A DNA stretch of 64,000 bases from Pseudomonas iridis (lineage in GTDB: Bacteria > Pseudomonadota > Gammaproteobacteria > Pseudomonadales > Pseudomonadaceae). Positions 54,424 through 63,188 of this stretch are shown piece by piece (position 1 is the first letter of the stretch; every line of letters begins with the position of its first letter). The notes below the pieces were generated by a model. It was not told the origin of the DNA. It worked only from the letters and a program-made list of their open reading frames with translations, and searched no databases. A program made the translations under genes and the position numbers. The DNA lies in contig NZ_JACXXO010000012.1 of the NCBI RefSeq assembly GCF_017980685.1, positions 82,465-146,464 on the forward strand. The letters are read 5' to 3'.

Positions 54424-54873
54424 TCAATGGCCGTGACTGCGGCCCACATGGGAGTGCTCAACTTCCGTTGCCACAACCCCGCCACTTACTTCCAGTCGCT
54501 GCAAAATCCCGCACTGATCCGCCATCGGCCCTTCGCCACAACGTTGGCGCAGGTCGAGCAGTTGCGTCTGTAATGCCAGCAATCCATCGATTCGCGCCTT
54601 CACGTGCTGGATGTGCTCGTCGATCAGCGCATTGACGCTTTCGCATTGATCCTGCGGGCTGTCGCGCAAGGCGAGCAGGCTGCGGATCTCTTCGAGGGTC
54701 ATGTCGAGGGTGCGGCAGTTGCGGATGAAGGTCAGGCGTTCGGCGTGGGCCTGGGTGTAGACGCGGTAGTTGCCGTCGCTGCGGGCCGGCTCCGGCAGCA
54801 GGTTTTCGCGCTCGTAGTAGCGGATGGTTTCCACGGCGCAGTCGGTCAGTCTGGCCAGTTCTCCGATCTTCAT
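54424..54873 (-). CDS. cadR: Cd(II)/Pb(II)-responsive MerR-family regulator
   Basis: A 149-residue MerR regulator. Helix-turn-helix MKIGELARLTDCAVETIRYY (1–20), dimer helix, and metal cysteines C77 (DQCES), C112 (QRCGEG) and C121 (DQCGI), the CadR pattern. The C-terminus ends EHSHVGRSHGH, a His-rich tail known in P. putida CadR. The start at 54873 is chosen; the 20 residues upstream overlap the cadA promoter. It represses and, with Cd(II), activates the divergent cadA gene. Confidence 0.94.
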   Translation of the reverse strand: MKIGELARLTDCAVETIRYYERENLLPEPARSDGNYRVYTQAHAERLTFIRNCRTLDMTLEEIRSLLALRDSPQDQCESVNALIDEHIQHVKARIDGLLALQTQLLDLRQRCGEGPMADQCGILQRLEVSGGVVATEVEHSHVGRSHGH

Positions 54874-54896
54874 GACGGCAATCTCCAAAAGGGTGC

Positions 54897-54927
54897 TTGA
54901 CCCTATAGTGGCTACAGGGTCTTTACT
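54897..54927 (+). promoter_or_regulatory. MerR-type cadA promoter with CadR operator
   Basis: TTGACC (54897–54902) and TTTACT (54922–54927) are −35 and −10 boxes with a 19-base spacer, longer than the 17-base optimum, which is the hallmark of MerR-type control. Between them GACCCTATAG and CTACAGGGTC are inverted (54899–54921), the CadR operator. Confidence 0.85.
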
Positions 54928-54958
54928 TGGCAACAGGCACCTTCATGGACGCGACCCG

Positions 54959-57214
54959 ATGAGCGATTCCCTTCACACCCACAAGCCCGGCGACGGGCAC
55001 GATCACAGTCATAAACTGCAGCCTGTGCATAAACATGTCCATGGCGGCGATTCCTGCTGCGGGTCGAAAACGGCTGCGCCTGCGTTGGTGCAGCTCAGCG
55101 AAAAGACCAGTGCCGACGCCCGGCTGAGCAGTTTCCGCATCGAGGCGATGGACTGCCCGACCGAACAGACGCTGATTCAGAACAAGCTCGGCAAACTCGC
55201 TGGCGTTGAGCAACTGGAATTCAACCTGATCAACCGCGTGCTCGGCGTGACCCACAATCTGCCGGACACCGCGCCGATCATCGACGCGATCAAATCCATC
55301 GGCATGCACGCCGAGCCGTTGGAGGCGGGCGTCGAAGCGCCGGCGCCGGCTCCGGTAAAAAAACACTGGTGGCCGCTGGCTCTCTCGGGCGTTGGCGCAT
55401 TGGCGGCTGAAGTTATCCACTTCACCAACGCCGCACCCAACTGGGTGGTGGCGATCATCGCCTTGATTTCGATCCTCAGCGGTGGCCTGACCACCTACAA
55501 AAAGGGCTGGATCGCCCTGAAAAACTTCAACCTCAACATCAATGCGCTGATGAGCATTGCTGTCACCGGTGCGATCCTTATCGGTCAGTGGCCGGAAGCG
55601 GCGATGGTGATGTTCCTGTTCACCGTGGCCGAGTTGATTGAGGCCCGCTCGCTGGATCGCGCGCGTAACGCGATCAGCGGCCTGATGCAGATGACCCCGG
55701 AACAGGCGACCGTTCAGCAGGCTGACGGCACTTGGTTCGAACAGGAAGTGAAGAGCGTCGAACTCGGCGCCCGCGTGCGGGTTAAACCCGGTGAGCGAAT
55801 TGCGCTGGACGGTGAAGTCGTCAGCGGCAATTCGACCATCGATCAGGCGCCGATCACTGGCGAAAGTCTGCCGGTAGAAAAAACCGTCGGCGACAAAGTC
55901 TTCGCCGGCACCATCAATCAGGCAGGTTCGCTGGAATACGCAGTGATCGCTGCGGCAAACAACTCGACCCTGGCGCGGATCATTCACGCCGTCGAGCAAG
56001 CCCAAGGCGCACGCGCACCGACTCAGCGCTTTGTCGATCAATTCTCGAAAATCTACACGCCAGTGGTGTTCGTATTTGCCTTGGCGGTAGCGATCATTCC
56101 GCCATTGTTCATGGGTGCGGTGTGGTTCGACTGGATCTATCGCGCACTGGTGTTGCTGGTAGTTGCGTGCCCTTGTGCACTGGTGATTTCAACCCCTGTG
56201 ACCATCGTCAGCGGACTCGCGGCAGCGGCGCGTAAAGGCATTCTGGTCAAGGGTGGCGTGTACCTGGAGGGCGGTTTCAAGCTCGACTATCTGGCGCTGG
56301 ATAAAACCGGGACGATCACCCACGGCAAACCGGTGCAGACCGATTACCTGTCCCTTGAGCCGACGGCCGATGCCACGGCACCGGCAATTGCCGCCGCATT
56401 GGCCGGGCGTTCCGACCACCCGGTGTCGCTGGCCATCGCCAAAGCCGCTGTGGATAAAAACTTCGCCCCGTTGAATGTGGATAACTTCGAAGCGCTCGGC
56501 GGGCGGGGCGTGAAGGGCGATATCAACGGCCAGTCCTATCACTTGGGCAACCATCGTCTGGTTGAAGAGCTGGGTCTGTGCTCGCCGCAATTGGAAGAAA
56601 AGCTGTTCGCGCTGGAGAAACAGGGCAAGTCCGTGGTGCTGCTGCTCGACTCGTCTGGCCCGCTGGCGCTGTTTGCCGTGGCCGATACCGTTAAAGAGAC
56701 CAGCCGCGAGGCGATCCGTCAGTTGCATGCGCTGGGCGTGAAAACCCTGATGCTGACTGGCGACAACGTCCACACCGCGCAGGCGATTGCGGCGCAGGTT
56801 GGCATCGATGAAGCGCGCGGTGATTTGCTGCCGACCGACAAACTGCAAGCCATCGAAGACCTGTACAAGCAGGGTCATCGCGTCGGCATGGTTGGCGACG
56901 GCATTAACGACGCCCCGGCGCTGGCTCGCGCCGAGATCGGTTTTGCCATGGCCGCTGCGGGCACCGACACGGCGATCGAGACGGCCGATGTCGCCCTGAT
57001 GGACGATGATCTGCGCAAGATTCCGGCCTTCATCAGCCTGTCGCGCGATACCGCCAGCATCCTGAAACAGAACATTGCGTTGGCCCTGGTGATCAAGGCT
57101 ATCTTTCTTGGGGTAACCTTCGCCGGGCTCGCCACCATGTGGATGGCAGTGTTTGCCGACATGGGCGTGAGTCTGTTGGTGGTGTTCAATGGTTTGCGCC
57201 TGCTGCGCAAATAA
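54959..57214 (+). CDS. cadA: Heavy-metal-exporting P-type ATPase (Cd/Zn/Pb)
   Basis: A 751-residue P1B ATPase. The N-terminus carries eight His in its first 28 residues, then CCGSK, and an HMA domain with MDCPTEQ (C66). Downstream: CPC at 404–406 in the metal-transport helix, D448 in DKTGTITHG (phosphorylated Asp), GDGINDAPAL hinge. About eight helices. Start ATG 54959 lies downstream of the CadR-controlled promoter; a longer in-frame reading overlaps cadR and the promoter. The ribosome-binding site is weak. A 5-codon ATG frame (54945–54962) ends in the start codon and may couple translation. Confidence 0.92.
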   Translation: MSDSLHTHKPGDGHDHSHKLQPVHKHVHGGDSCCGSKTAAPALVQLSEKTSADARLSSFRIEAMDCPTEQTLIQNKLGKLAGVEQLEFNLINRVLGVTHNLPDTAPIIDAIKSIGMHAEPLEAGVEAPAPAPVKKHWWPLALSGVGALAAEVIHFTNAAPNWVVAIIALISILSGGLTTYKKGWIALKNFNLNINALMSIAVTGAILIGQWPEAAMVMFLFTVAELIEARSLDRARNAISGLMQMTPEQATVQQADGTWFEQEVKSVELGARVRVKPGERIALDGEVVSGNSTIDQAPITGESLPVEKTVGDKVFAGTINQAGSLEYAVIAAANNSTLARIIHAVEQAQGARAPTQRFVDQFSKIYTPVVFVFALAVAIIPPLFMGAVWFDWIYRALVLLVVACPCALVISTPVTIVSGLAAAARKGILVKGGVYLEGGFKLDYLALDKTGTITHGKPVQTDYLSLEPTADATAPAIAAALAGRSDHPVSLAIAKAAVDKNFAPLNVDNFEALGGRGVKGDINGQSYHLGNHRLVEELGLCSPQLEEKLFALEKQGKSVVLLLDSSGPLALFAVADTVKETSREAIRQLHALGVKTLMLTGDNVHTAQAIAAQVGIDEARGDLLPTDKLQAIEDLYKQGHRVGMVGDGINDAPALARAEIGFAMAAAGTDTAIETADVALMDDDLRKIPAFISLSRDTASILKQNIALALVIKAIFLGVTFAGLATMWMAVFADMGVSLLVVFNGLRLLRK

Positions 57215-57224
57215 ACGATGAGGG

Positions 57225-58094
57225 ATGGTTGTGCTGAGTGCCGAGCTGAAGGCGTTTTACATGGTGGCCCGCTTGGGCAGCATCACGCTGGCGGCGAAAA
57301 AGCTCGGCCTCAGCCAGCCGACCGTGACCACGCAGATCCGCAATCTGGAAAGCCAGTATTCGGTGGAGCTGTTCTACCGTGGCGGTCGGCGTTTGAGCGT
57401 CAGCGACGAAGGCGCGCGGTTGCTGCCGATGGTCAAAACGCTGTTGCAGCAAGAGGCGGACATCGAGTTCTTCCTGCGCAACAGCGGCCAGGTGCAGGGC
57501 ACACTGCGCATCGCGGCGACCGCGCCGTATTACATCCTCGATCTGGTGAAGACCTTTCGTGAGCGCCTGCCGCAGGTGGAGGTGTCGGTGGAAATCGGCA
57601 ACTCGCAGCAAGTGCTCGAAGCGTTGGAGGATTACCGCGTGGATATCGCGGCGTCCTCGCAGTTGCTCGATGACGCGCGGCTGATCCGCCGGGTGCTGGG
57701 CACTGATCCGCTGGTCTTGGCGGTGCATCGCAACCATCCGTTGGCGGCGCAAGAGCATGTGGCGTTGAGTGCGCTGGCCGGGCATACGCTGTTGATGCGT
57801 GAATCGGGCTCGACCACACGGCGGCTGACCGAAGAGTTGCTGGCCGGTGCCGGGGTGAGTTTCGGGCCATTGCTGGAGATAGGCAGCCGTGAGTCGATTC
57901 GCGAGGCGGTGCTGCGCAATATCGGCATCAGCATCATTGCCCGGCAGGAAGTACCGCACGATCCGCAGTTGCGCGTGCTGACCATCGAGAACGCGCCGCA
58001 GATTCCTGAGTACCTGTATTGCCTGAAGGAGAGGAAGGGCGCGCGGTTGCCGGCGGCGTTTCTCGGGTTGGCGCAAGAGATGTCCCCGGCCTGA
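57225..58094 (+). CDS. LysR-family regulator of aminoethylphosphonate catabolism
   Basis: A 289-residue LysR regulator. Winged helix-turn-helix at the N-terminus (AFYMVARLGSITLAAKKLGL, then SQPTVTTQIRNLESQ, residues about 9–45) and a periplasmic-binding-like effector domain (GTLRIAATAPYYILDLVKTF, RESGSTTRRLTEELLAGAG). It fits the phosphonate-associated LysR group (TIGR03339-like) and stands before the AEP transporter and enzymes. It begins 11 bases after cadA but its role is with the genes downstream. A compact REP remnant follows. Confidence 0.85.
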   Translation: MVVLSAELKAFYMVARLGSITLAAKKLGLSQPTVTTQIRNLESQYSVELFYRGGRRLSVSDEGARLLPMVKTLLQQEADIEFFLRNSGQVQGTLRIAATAPYYILDLVKTFRERLPQVEVSVEIGNSQQVLEALEDYRVDIAASSQLLDDARLIRRVLGTDPLVLAVHRNHPLAAQEHVALSALAGHTLLMRESGSTTRRLTEELLAGAGVSFGPLLEIGSRESIREAVLRNIGISIIARQEVPHDPQLRVLTIENAPQIPEYLYCLKERKGARLPAAFLGLAQEMSPA

Positions 58095-58119
58095 ACCCTT
58101 GCGTGGGCAGCACCGGCCT

Positions 58120-58141
58120 CATCGCTGGCTTGCCAGCGATG
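58120..58141. repeat. Collapsed type A REP palindrome
   Basis: CATCGCTGGC-TT-GCCAGCGATG is a perfect 10-bp dyad. The CATC extension occurs on both sides, unlike a single REP, so it looks like an inverted REP pair that lost its middle. Confidence 0.7.
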
Positions 58142-58279
58142 GCGCCAGGTCAGACAACACAGATCCAGACTCTGAACCAAAATCCCCGAATACCACTATC
58201 GGCCGTTTTTGCCTCACTGCCACATGACGGACGCATTACAACCCTAGGATTGGCCTCATCTGCTTGATGAGGTCTGTCC

Positions 58280-59070
58280 ATGAATCCTGCCATTGCAACT
58301 GCCCTGACCAACCCCGGTGCGCCGATGAAAGTGCGCAGCGTGCAGAAGCGCTTCGGCGCTTTCACCGCGCTGGATAACGTCTCCCTCGACGTCGCCGCCG
58401 GTGAACTGGTTTGCCTGCTCGGCCCCTCGGGCTGCGGCAAGACCACGTTGCGCTCGCTCGCGCCTTGGCTCCGGCGCCGTCGTTGCTGCTGCTCGATGAA
58501 CCGATGTCGGCCCTCGATGCCCGGGTGCGCGAGCATCTGTGCACCGAGCTGCGCCAACTGCAACGCAACCTCGGCATCACCACCCTGATGGTCACCCACA
58601 ATCAGGACGAAGCCATGCTGATGGCGGATCGCATCGCGGTGATGAACAACGGCCGTGTCGAGCAATACGCCACCCCGCAGGAAATCTACAACTGCCCGGC
58701 CACGCCGTTCGTGGCCGAGTTTGTCGGTCAGGGCAACTGGCTGCCGTTCCAGCGCAGCAGCGAAAGCCACGCCCAGGTCGGCGGGATGAACCTGCGCCTG
58801 AGTGACGGCAGCGTCCAGCGGGCGTCGGGCCGTTTGTTTTGTCGTCCGGAAGCGATCAACGTCAATCCGCTGGTGCATGAGGAAAACCTCTTTCCGGCGA
58901 AAGTCCGCGAGATCACCTTCCTCGGCAACCGCTGCCGCATGAGCTTCGAACTCGATCAATTGCCGGGCCACGCACTGCTCGCCGAACTGGCGCCGGAAGC
59001 CATGCCGCGCCTCGGCGCCCAGCAAATCATGGTCGCCTTGCCGCCGCGCAGCCTGCAGGTGTTTGCCTGA
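58280..59070 (+). pseudogene. 2-aminoethylphosphonate ABC transporter ATPase with large internal deletion and frameshift
   Basis: The start (MNPAIATALTNPGAPMKVRS … Walker A GPSGCGKTT, 48–56) is that of a PhnT2/AepV-type ATPase. At 58446–58451 (CGTTGC) the sequence jumps to VALARALAPAPSLLLLDEPM (Walker B) in another frame, then VTHNQDEAML, a normal H-loop and a TOBE-like end to 59070. Missing are the Q-loop and the LSGGQ signature, about 85–90 codons. The frame shift is what joining at a shared CGTTGC would give. The protein cannot work as an ATPase. Length would normally be about 350. Neighbour genes are intact. Confidence 0.85.
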
Positions 59071-60794
59071 TGAACAGCAATCTGGCGCTGCCGCTACCGC
59101 ACAAGCAGGTGCGGCAGACCTCCCGAGCCGAGATCGGCGACCGCATTTTTGTCGTCGGCGGCAAACTGCTGTTGCTGGTATTGCTCGGCGTTGCGGTGTT
59201 GCTGCCGTTGCTGGCGATCTTCTGGCGTGGTTTCAGCAGCGAGGCCGGGCAGGGCGGTGGCTGGGTCGCGGCGAAGGAACTGGTGACCAGCGAGAATTTC
59301 CACTGGCTGCTCGGCAACAGCCTGAAAGTTTCCATCAGTGTTGCGGCCATCGTCGTACCGCTGGCTTACCTGTTTGCCTACGCACTGCAACGCACATTGA
59401 TACCGGCGAAGGGCATCTGGCGCGGGATTTCCCTGCTGCCGCTGATGGCGCCGTCGATGCTGCCGGGCATTGCGCTGGTCTATCTGTTCGGCAACCAGGG
59501 CATGTTGCGCGGGCTGCTCTCGGACAACATTTACGGGTTCTGGGGGATTGTGCTGGGTGAGGTGATCTACACCTTTCCCCATGCGCTGATGATTTTGCTC
59601 TCGGCTTTGTCGCTGGCCGATGCGCGTTTGTTCGATGCCGCGTCGAGCATGGGCGCCAGTCCCGCCAAGGCCTTTCGCAGCATCACCTGGCCGGCGACGC
59701 GTCAGGCTGTGTTCGCCGCGTTCTGTCTGGTGTTCACCCTGACCATCACCGACTTCGGTGTGCCGGTGGTGGTCGGTGGCGACTACCAGGTGCTGGCGCT
59801 GGAAGCTTACAAAGCGGTGGTCGGCCAGCAACAATTCGGTCGCGGCGCGTTGATCGGCATGGTGCTGTTGGTGCCGGCGCTGTTCAGCTTCGGAGTTGAT
59901 GCCTGGCTGCGCCGCCGTCACGGCGACTCCATGAGCGGTCGCGCTCAGGTGTTCAAACCGGCACCGTCGAAACTGCGCGACAGCTGCTATCTGGCGATTG
60001 TCCTGTTGATCAGCGCGGCGTTGCTGCTGGTGTTCGGCATGGCGGTGTTCTCCTCCTTGGTGAAGTTCTGGCCGTACAACCTGTCGCTGTCGCTCAATCA
60101 CTACCAGTTCAACGAGACGGCCGGCGGTGGCTGGCTGGCCTACAGCAACAGCTTGAAGATGGCGTTGGGCACGGCGCTGATCGGCAGCGTGCTGATCTTC
60201 ACCGGCGCTTATCTGATGGAGAAGACCCGCACTCAGCGCGGCCTCAACCTGGCGTTGCGCATGCTGAGTTTCATCCCGATGGCGGTGCCGGGGCTGGTGC
60301 TGGGTCTGGGTTACGTCTTTTTCTTCAACCTCACCGGCAATCCGCTGCACGTATTGTACGGGACGATGACGCTGCTGATCGTCTGCACCATTGCGCACTA
60401 TCTGACCACCGCACAAATGACCGCGACCACCGCGCTGCGCCAACTCGACGCCGAGTTCGAAGCCGCCGCGCTGTCGCTCAAGGCGCCGCTGTACCGGCAC
60501 TACCTGCGCGTGACCGTGCCGATCAGCCTGCCGGCGCTGCTGGACATCGTGCGCTACCTGTTCGTCTCGGCGATGACCACGGTTTCCGCAGCGATCTTCC
60601 TCTACAGCCCCGACACCATCCTCGCGGCGGTGGCAGTGCTGAACATGGATGACGCCGGCAACGTGGGCGGCGCGGCGGCGATGTCGACCCTGATTCTGTT
60701 CACCTCGGCGGGCGTGTCCTTGCTGCTGGCGTGGGCTTCGCGCGGCTTGTTGCGCCGCTCCCAGGCCTGGCGGCAAACCGCGCCCGGTCACTGA
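59070..60794 (+). CDS. 2-aminoethylphosphonate ABC transporter permease (fused, PhnU2/AepW-like)
   Basis: A 574-residue membrane protein with two binding-protein-dependent permease modules, about 12 helices (e.g. LLVLLGVAVLLPLLAIFWRG near the start; ALRMLSFIPMAVPGLVLGLG in the second half). EAA-type loops: ADARLFDAASSMGASPAKAF and LDAEFEAAALSLKAPLYRHY. The start ATG 59070 overlaps the ATPase stop by one base. The two-in-one form is normal for this family. Likely imports AEP or relatives. Confidence 0.88.
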   Translation: MNSNLALPLPHKQVRQTSRAEIGDRIFVVGGKLLLLVLLGVAVLLPLLAIFWRGFSSEAGQGGGWVAAKELVTSENFHWLLGNSLKVSISVAAIVVPLAYLFAYALQRTLIPAKGIWRGISLLPLMAPSMLPGIALVYLFGNQGMLRGLLSDNIYGFWGIVLGEVIYTFPHALMILLSALSLADARLFDAASSMGASPAKAFRSITWPATRQAVFAAFCLVFTLTITDFGVPVVVGGDYQVLALEAYKAVVGQQQFGRGALIGMVLLVPALFSFGVDAWLRRRHGDSMSGRAQVFKPAPSKLRDSCYLAIVLLISAALLLVFGMAVFSSLVKFWPYNLSLSLNHYQFNETAGGGWLAYSNSLKMALGTALIGSVLIFTGAYLMEKTRTQRGLNLALRMLSFIPMAVPGLVLGLGYVFFFNLTGNPLHVLYGTMTLLIVCTIAHYLTTAQMTATTALRQLDAEFEAAALSLKAPLYRHYLRVTVPISLPALLDIVRYLFVSAMTTVSAAIFLYSPDTILAAVAVLNMDDAGNVGGAAAMSTLILFTSAGVSLLLAWASRGLLRRSQAWRQTAPGH

Positions 60795-60828
60795 TTCACA
60801 CGTTCAACTCACCTACAGGAAATCGATC

Positions 60829-61854
60829 ATGTTCAAGCCTATGGCCCTGGCCGCTGCTGTGCTCGCTACTTTCAGCCTGAATGCCTTCGCGGCAAAAACC
60901 GAGTTGACGGTGTACACCGCCCTCGAAGCCGAACAGTTGAAGACCTACAAAGACGCCTTCGAAAAAGCCAACCCGGACGTGGAGATCAAGTGGGTGCGCG
61001 ATTCCACCGGGATCATCACCGCCAAACTGCTGGCCGAAAAGGCCCGTCCGCAGGCTGACGCCGTGTGGGGGCTGGCGGCGTCGAGCCTGGCGATCCTCGA
61101 TCAGCAAGGCATGCTGCAAAGCTACGCGCCAAAGGATCTGGCCAAGATCGGCGCGAACTATCGCGATGCCGCCAACCCGCCAGCCTGGGTCGGTATGGAC
61201 GTCTGGGCCGCGACCATTTGCTTCAACACGATTGAGGCCGAAAAGCAGGGGCTGACCAAGCCAGTGAGCTGGCAGGATCTGACCAGGCCTGAGTACAAAG
61301 GCAAGATCGTCATGCCTAACCCGGCCTCGTCCGGCACGGGCTTCCTCGATGTCAGCGCCTGGCTGCAAACCTTCGGCGAGAAACAGGGCTGGGCCTACAT
61401 GGACGGTCTGCACCAGAACATCGGCCAGTACGTTCACTCCGGTTCCAAGCCATGCAAACTGGCGGCGGCGGGGGAGTTTCCGATCGGGATTTCCTTTGAA
61501 TACCCGGCCGTACAGTTGAAGCGCCAAGGCGCGCCGCTGGACATCATCCTGCCGAAGGAAGGTCTGGGCTGGGAGATCGAAGCGACCGCCGTGATCAAAG
61601 GCACCCCGCATGAAGACGCGGCCAGGAAACTCGCCGACTTCTCCGCCAGCGCCGAAGCGATGGACTTGTACAAAGAGAACTTCGCCGTCCTCGCGCAGCC
61701 GGGCATCGCCAAGCCGCAGACCGAATTGCCGGCTGACTACGAGCAGCGTCTGATCAAGAACGACTTTGCCTGGGCCTCGAAAAATCGCGACGAAATCCTG
61801 ACCGAGTGGCGCAAGCGCTACGACGGCAAGTCCGAGAAAGTCGCCGCCAAGTAA
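60829..61854 (+). CDS. 2-aminoethylphosphonate ABC transporter, periplasmic binding protein (PhnS2/AepX-like)
   Basis: A 341-residue binding protein with signal peptide MFKPMALAAAVLATFSLNAFA|AK. Mature part: TELTVYTALEAEQLKTYKDA, VEIKWVRDSTGIITAKLLAE, ADAVWGLAASSLAILDQQGM, GTGFLDVSAWLQTFGEKQGW, IGISFEYPAVQLKRQGAPLD. These match the phosphonate-associated iron/AEP-type binding family. Directly downstream of the permease and followed by a long REPIN. Confidence 0.9.
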   Translation: MFKPMALAAAVLATFSLNAFAAKTELTVYTALEAEQLKTYKDAFEKANPDVEIKWVRDSTGIITAKLLAEKARPQADAVWGLAASSLAILDQQGMLQSYAPKDLAKIGANYRDAANPPAWVGMDVWAATICFNTIEAEKQGLTKPVSWQDLTRPEYKGKIVMPNPASSGTGFLDVSAWLQTFGEKQGWAYMDGLHQNIGQYVHSGSKPCKLAAAGEFPIGISFEYPAVQLKRQGAPLDIILPKEGLGWEIEATAVIKGTPHEDAARKLADFSASAEAMDLYKENFAVLAQPGIAKPQTELPADYEQRLIKNDFAWASKNRDEILTEWRKRYDGKSEKVAAK

Positions 61855-61880
61855 GATTTCTATCGACTGACAGGGCCCCT

Positions 61881-62026
61881 TCGCGAGCAGGCTCGCTCCC
61901 ACATTGGATCGTGTTCACAACACAATTCCCTGTGGTGGCTGGCAGGGCCCCTCCCACATTGCATTTCAGTGAACACATTTTCTGTGGGCACCAGGAGTAC
62001 CCTGTGGGAGCGAGCCTGCTCGCGAA
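61881..62026. repeat. REPIN, type B, with expanded spacer
   Basis: TTCGCGAGCAGGCTCGCTCCC (61880 region) and GGGAGCGAGCCTGCTCGCGAA (62007 region) are inverted, but about 100 bases apart, more than twice the usual spacer. The middle contains a further partial pair CCTGTGGTGGCTGGCAGGG and CCCCTCCCACA. It separates the transporter genes from the enzyme genes. Confidence 0.8.
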
Positions 62027-62054
62027 AGCGGTCTCTCATGCAGGACATTTCCAT

Positions 62055-63188
62055 ATGACACAACACAAAGACCTGCTGGTCGTCGGCGCCGGCATCCTCG
62101 GTCTCTCACACGCTTACGCCGCCGCCAAACGCGGTCTCAAGGTCGCCGTATTCGAACGCACCGCCACGCCACTCGGCGCTTCGGTGCGTAACTTCGGCCA
62201 GGCACTGGTCACCGGCCAACCCCCCGGCCAAATGCTCGAACTGGCCAAGGCAAGCCGTGACATCTGGGGGGACTGGGCGCAACTCGCCGGGCTGCAAATC
62301 AAGCGCAACGGCTCGTACCTGTTCGCCCGCAGCGAAGCCGAAGAGCATCTGCTCGAAGCCTTCTGCGCGAGCCGCGCAGTGGAGCACGGTTACAACGTCG
62401 ACTTGCTGCGCGGCGCTGCATTGCGCGATCTGTACAACGGCCAGTTCAGCCACCACCGCGCCGCGTTACACGGGATGGACGACCAACAGCTGTACTCGCG
62501 CGAAGCCATTGCGGCGCTGATCGACTATCTGCGCCGCGACCTCGGTGTTCAATTTCACTTTTCCACGCTGGTGCGCGATGTCGAGTCCGGACGCCTGCAA
62601 AGCACGGCCGGCACGTTCACTGCCAAGCAGATCATCGTCTGCTCCGGCCACGATTATCAGACGTTGCTGGCAGAGCCGATTGCCGCGCTCGACCCGCAAA
62701 TCTGTCGCCTGCAAATGCTTCGCGCCCGGCCGCAGATCGATCTTGATCTGCAACACGCGTTGCTCACGGGTTTGAGTTGCGTGCACTACGGCGCCTTCGC
62801 CGATCTGCCGGAAGCGGCGGCGGTACAAGCGCAGATTCTGCGTGAGCAACCGCATCTGCACGAAAACGGCATCCACCTGCTGATCAGCCCGACGCCGTAT
62901 GGCGAGTTGATCATCGGCGACTCGCACCATTACGGCAGCGATGCTTCACCGTTCAACGCCGAACAAGTCGATACCTGGATGCTAGAGCTGGCCGAACAGA
63001 CCCTGGGCTGCAAGGTGCAAGTGGTTGAACGCTGGCAGGGCGTCTATGGTTCTCGGGGGCCGGGACCGTTTTCGTTCCTGCGCCCGGCACCGGGGTTGAG
63101 TGTGGCGTTGATGCACACCGGCGTCGGCATGAGCGTTGGTCCGGCGATGGCCGAGCGCAACGTGGCGCAGTTGCTGGAGGAAGTTTGA
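62055..63188 (+). CDS. FAD-dependent oxidoreductase of phosphonate cluster (TIGR03364-like)
   Basis: A 377-residue DAO-type flavoenzyme. FAD motif G-A-G-I-L-G (11–16) in LLVVGAGILGLSHAYAAAKR, RNFGQALVTGQPPGQ, ending LMHTGVGMSVGPAMAERN. TIGR03364 proteins occur in phosphonate gene sets and relatives oxidise amine-bearing phosphonates (e.g. N-methylated AEP), which is family-level knowledge. ATG 62055 lies between the REPIN and the frame; a longer frame runs through the REPIN. Stop overlaps the next start. Confidence 0.87.
   Translation: MTQHKDLLVVGAGILGLSHAYAAAKRGLKVAVFERTATPLGASVRNFGQALVTGQPPGQMLELAKASRDIWGDWAQLAGLQIKRNGSYLFARSEAEEHLLEAFCASRAVEHGYNVDLLRGAALRDLYNGQFSHHRAALHGMDDQQLYSREAIAALIDYLRRDLGVQFHFSTLVRDVESGRLQSTAGTFTAKQIIVCSGHDYQTLLAEPIAALDPQICRLQMLRARPQIDLDLQHALLTGLSCVHYGAFADLPEAAAVQAQILREQPHLHENGIHLLISPTPYGELIIGDSHHYGSDASPFNAEQVDTWMLELAEQTLGCKVQVVERWQGVYGSRGPGPFSFLRPAPGLSVALMHTGVGMSVGPAMAERNVAQLLEEV

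Noticed and set aside
59094..60791. A 565-codon frame antisense to the phosphonate permease
   Set aside because: Shadow of a real 12-helix permease; Gln/His/Arg-rich low-complexity protein.
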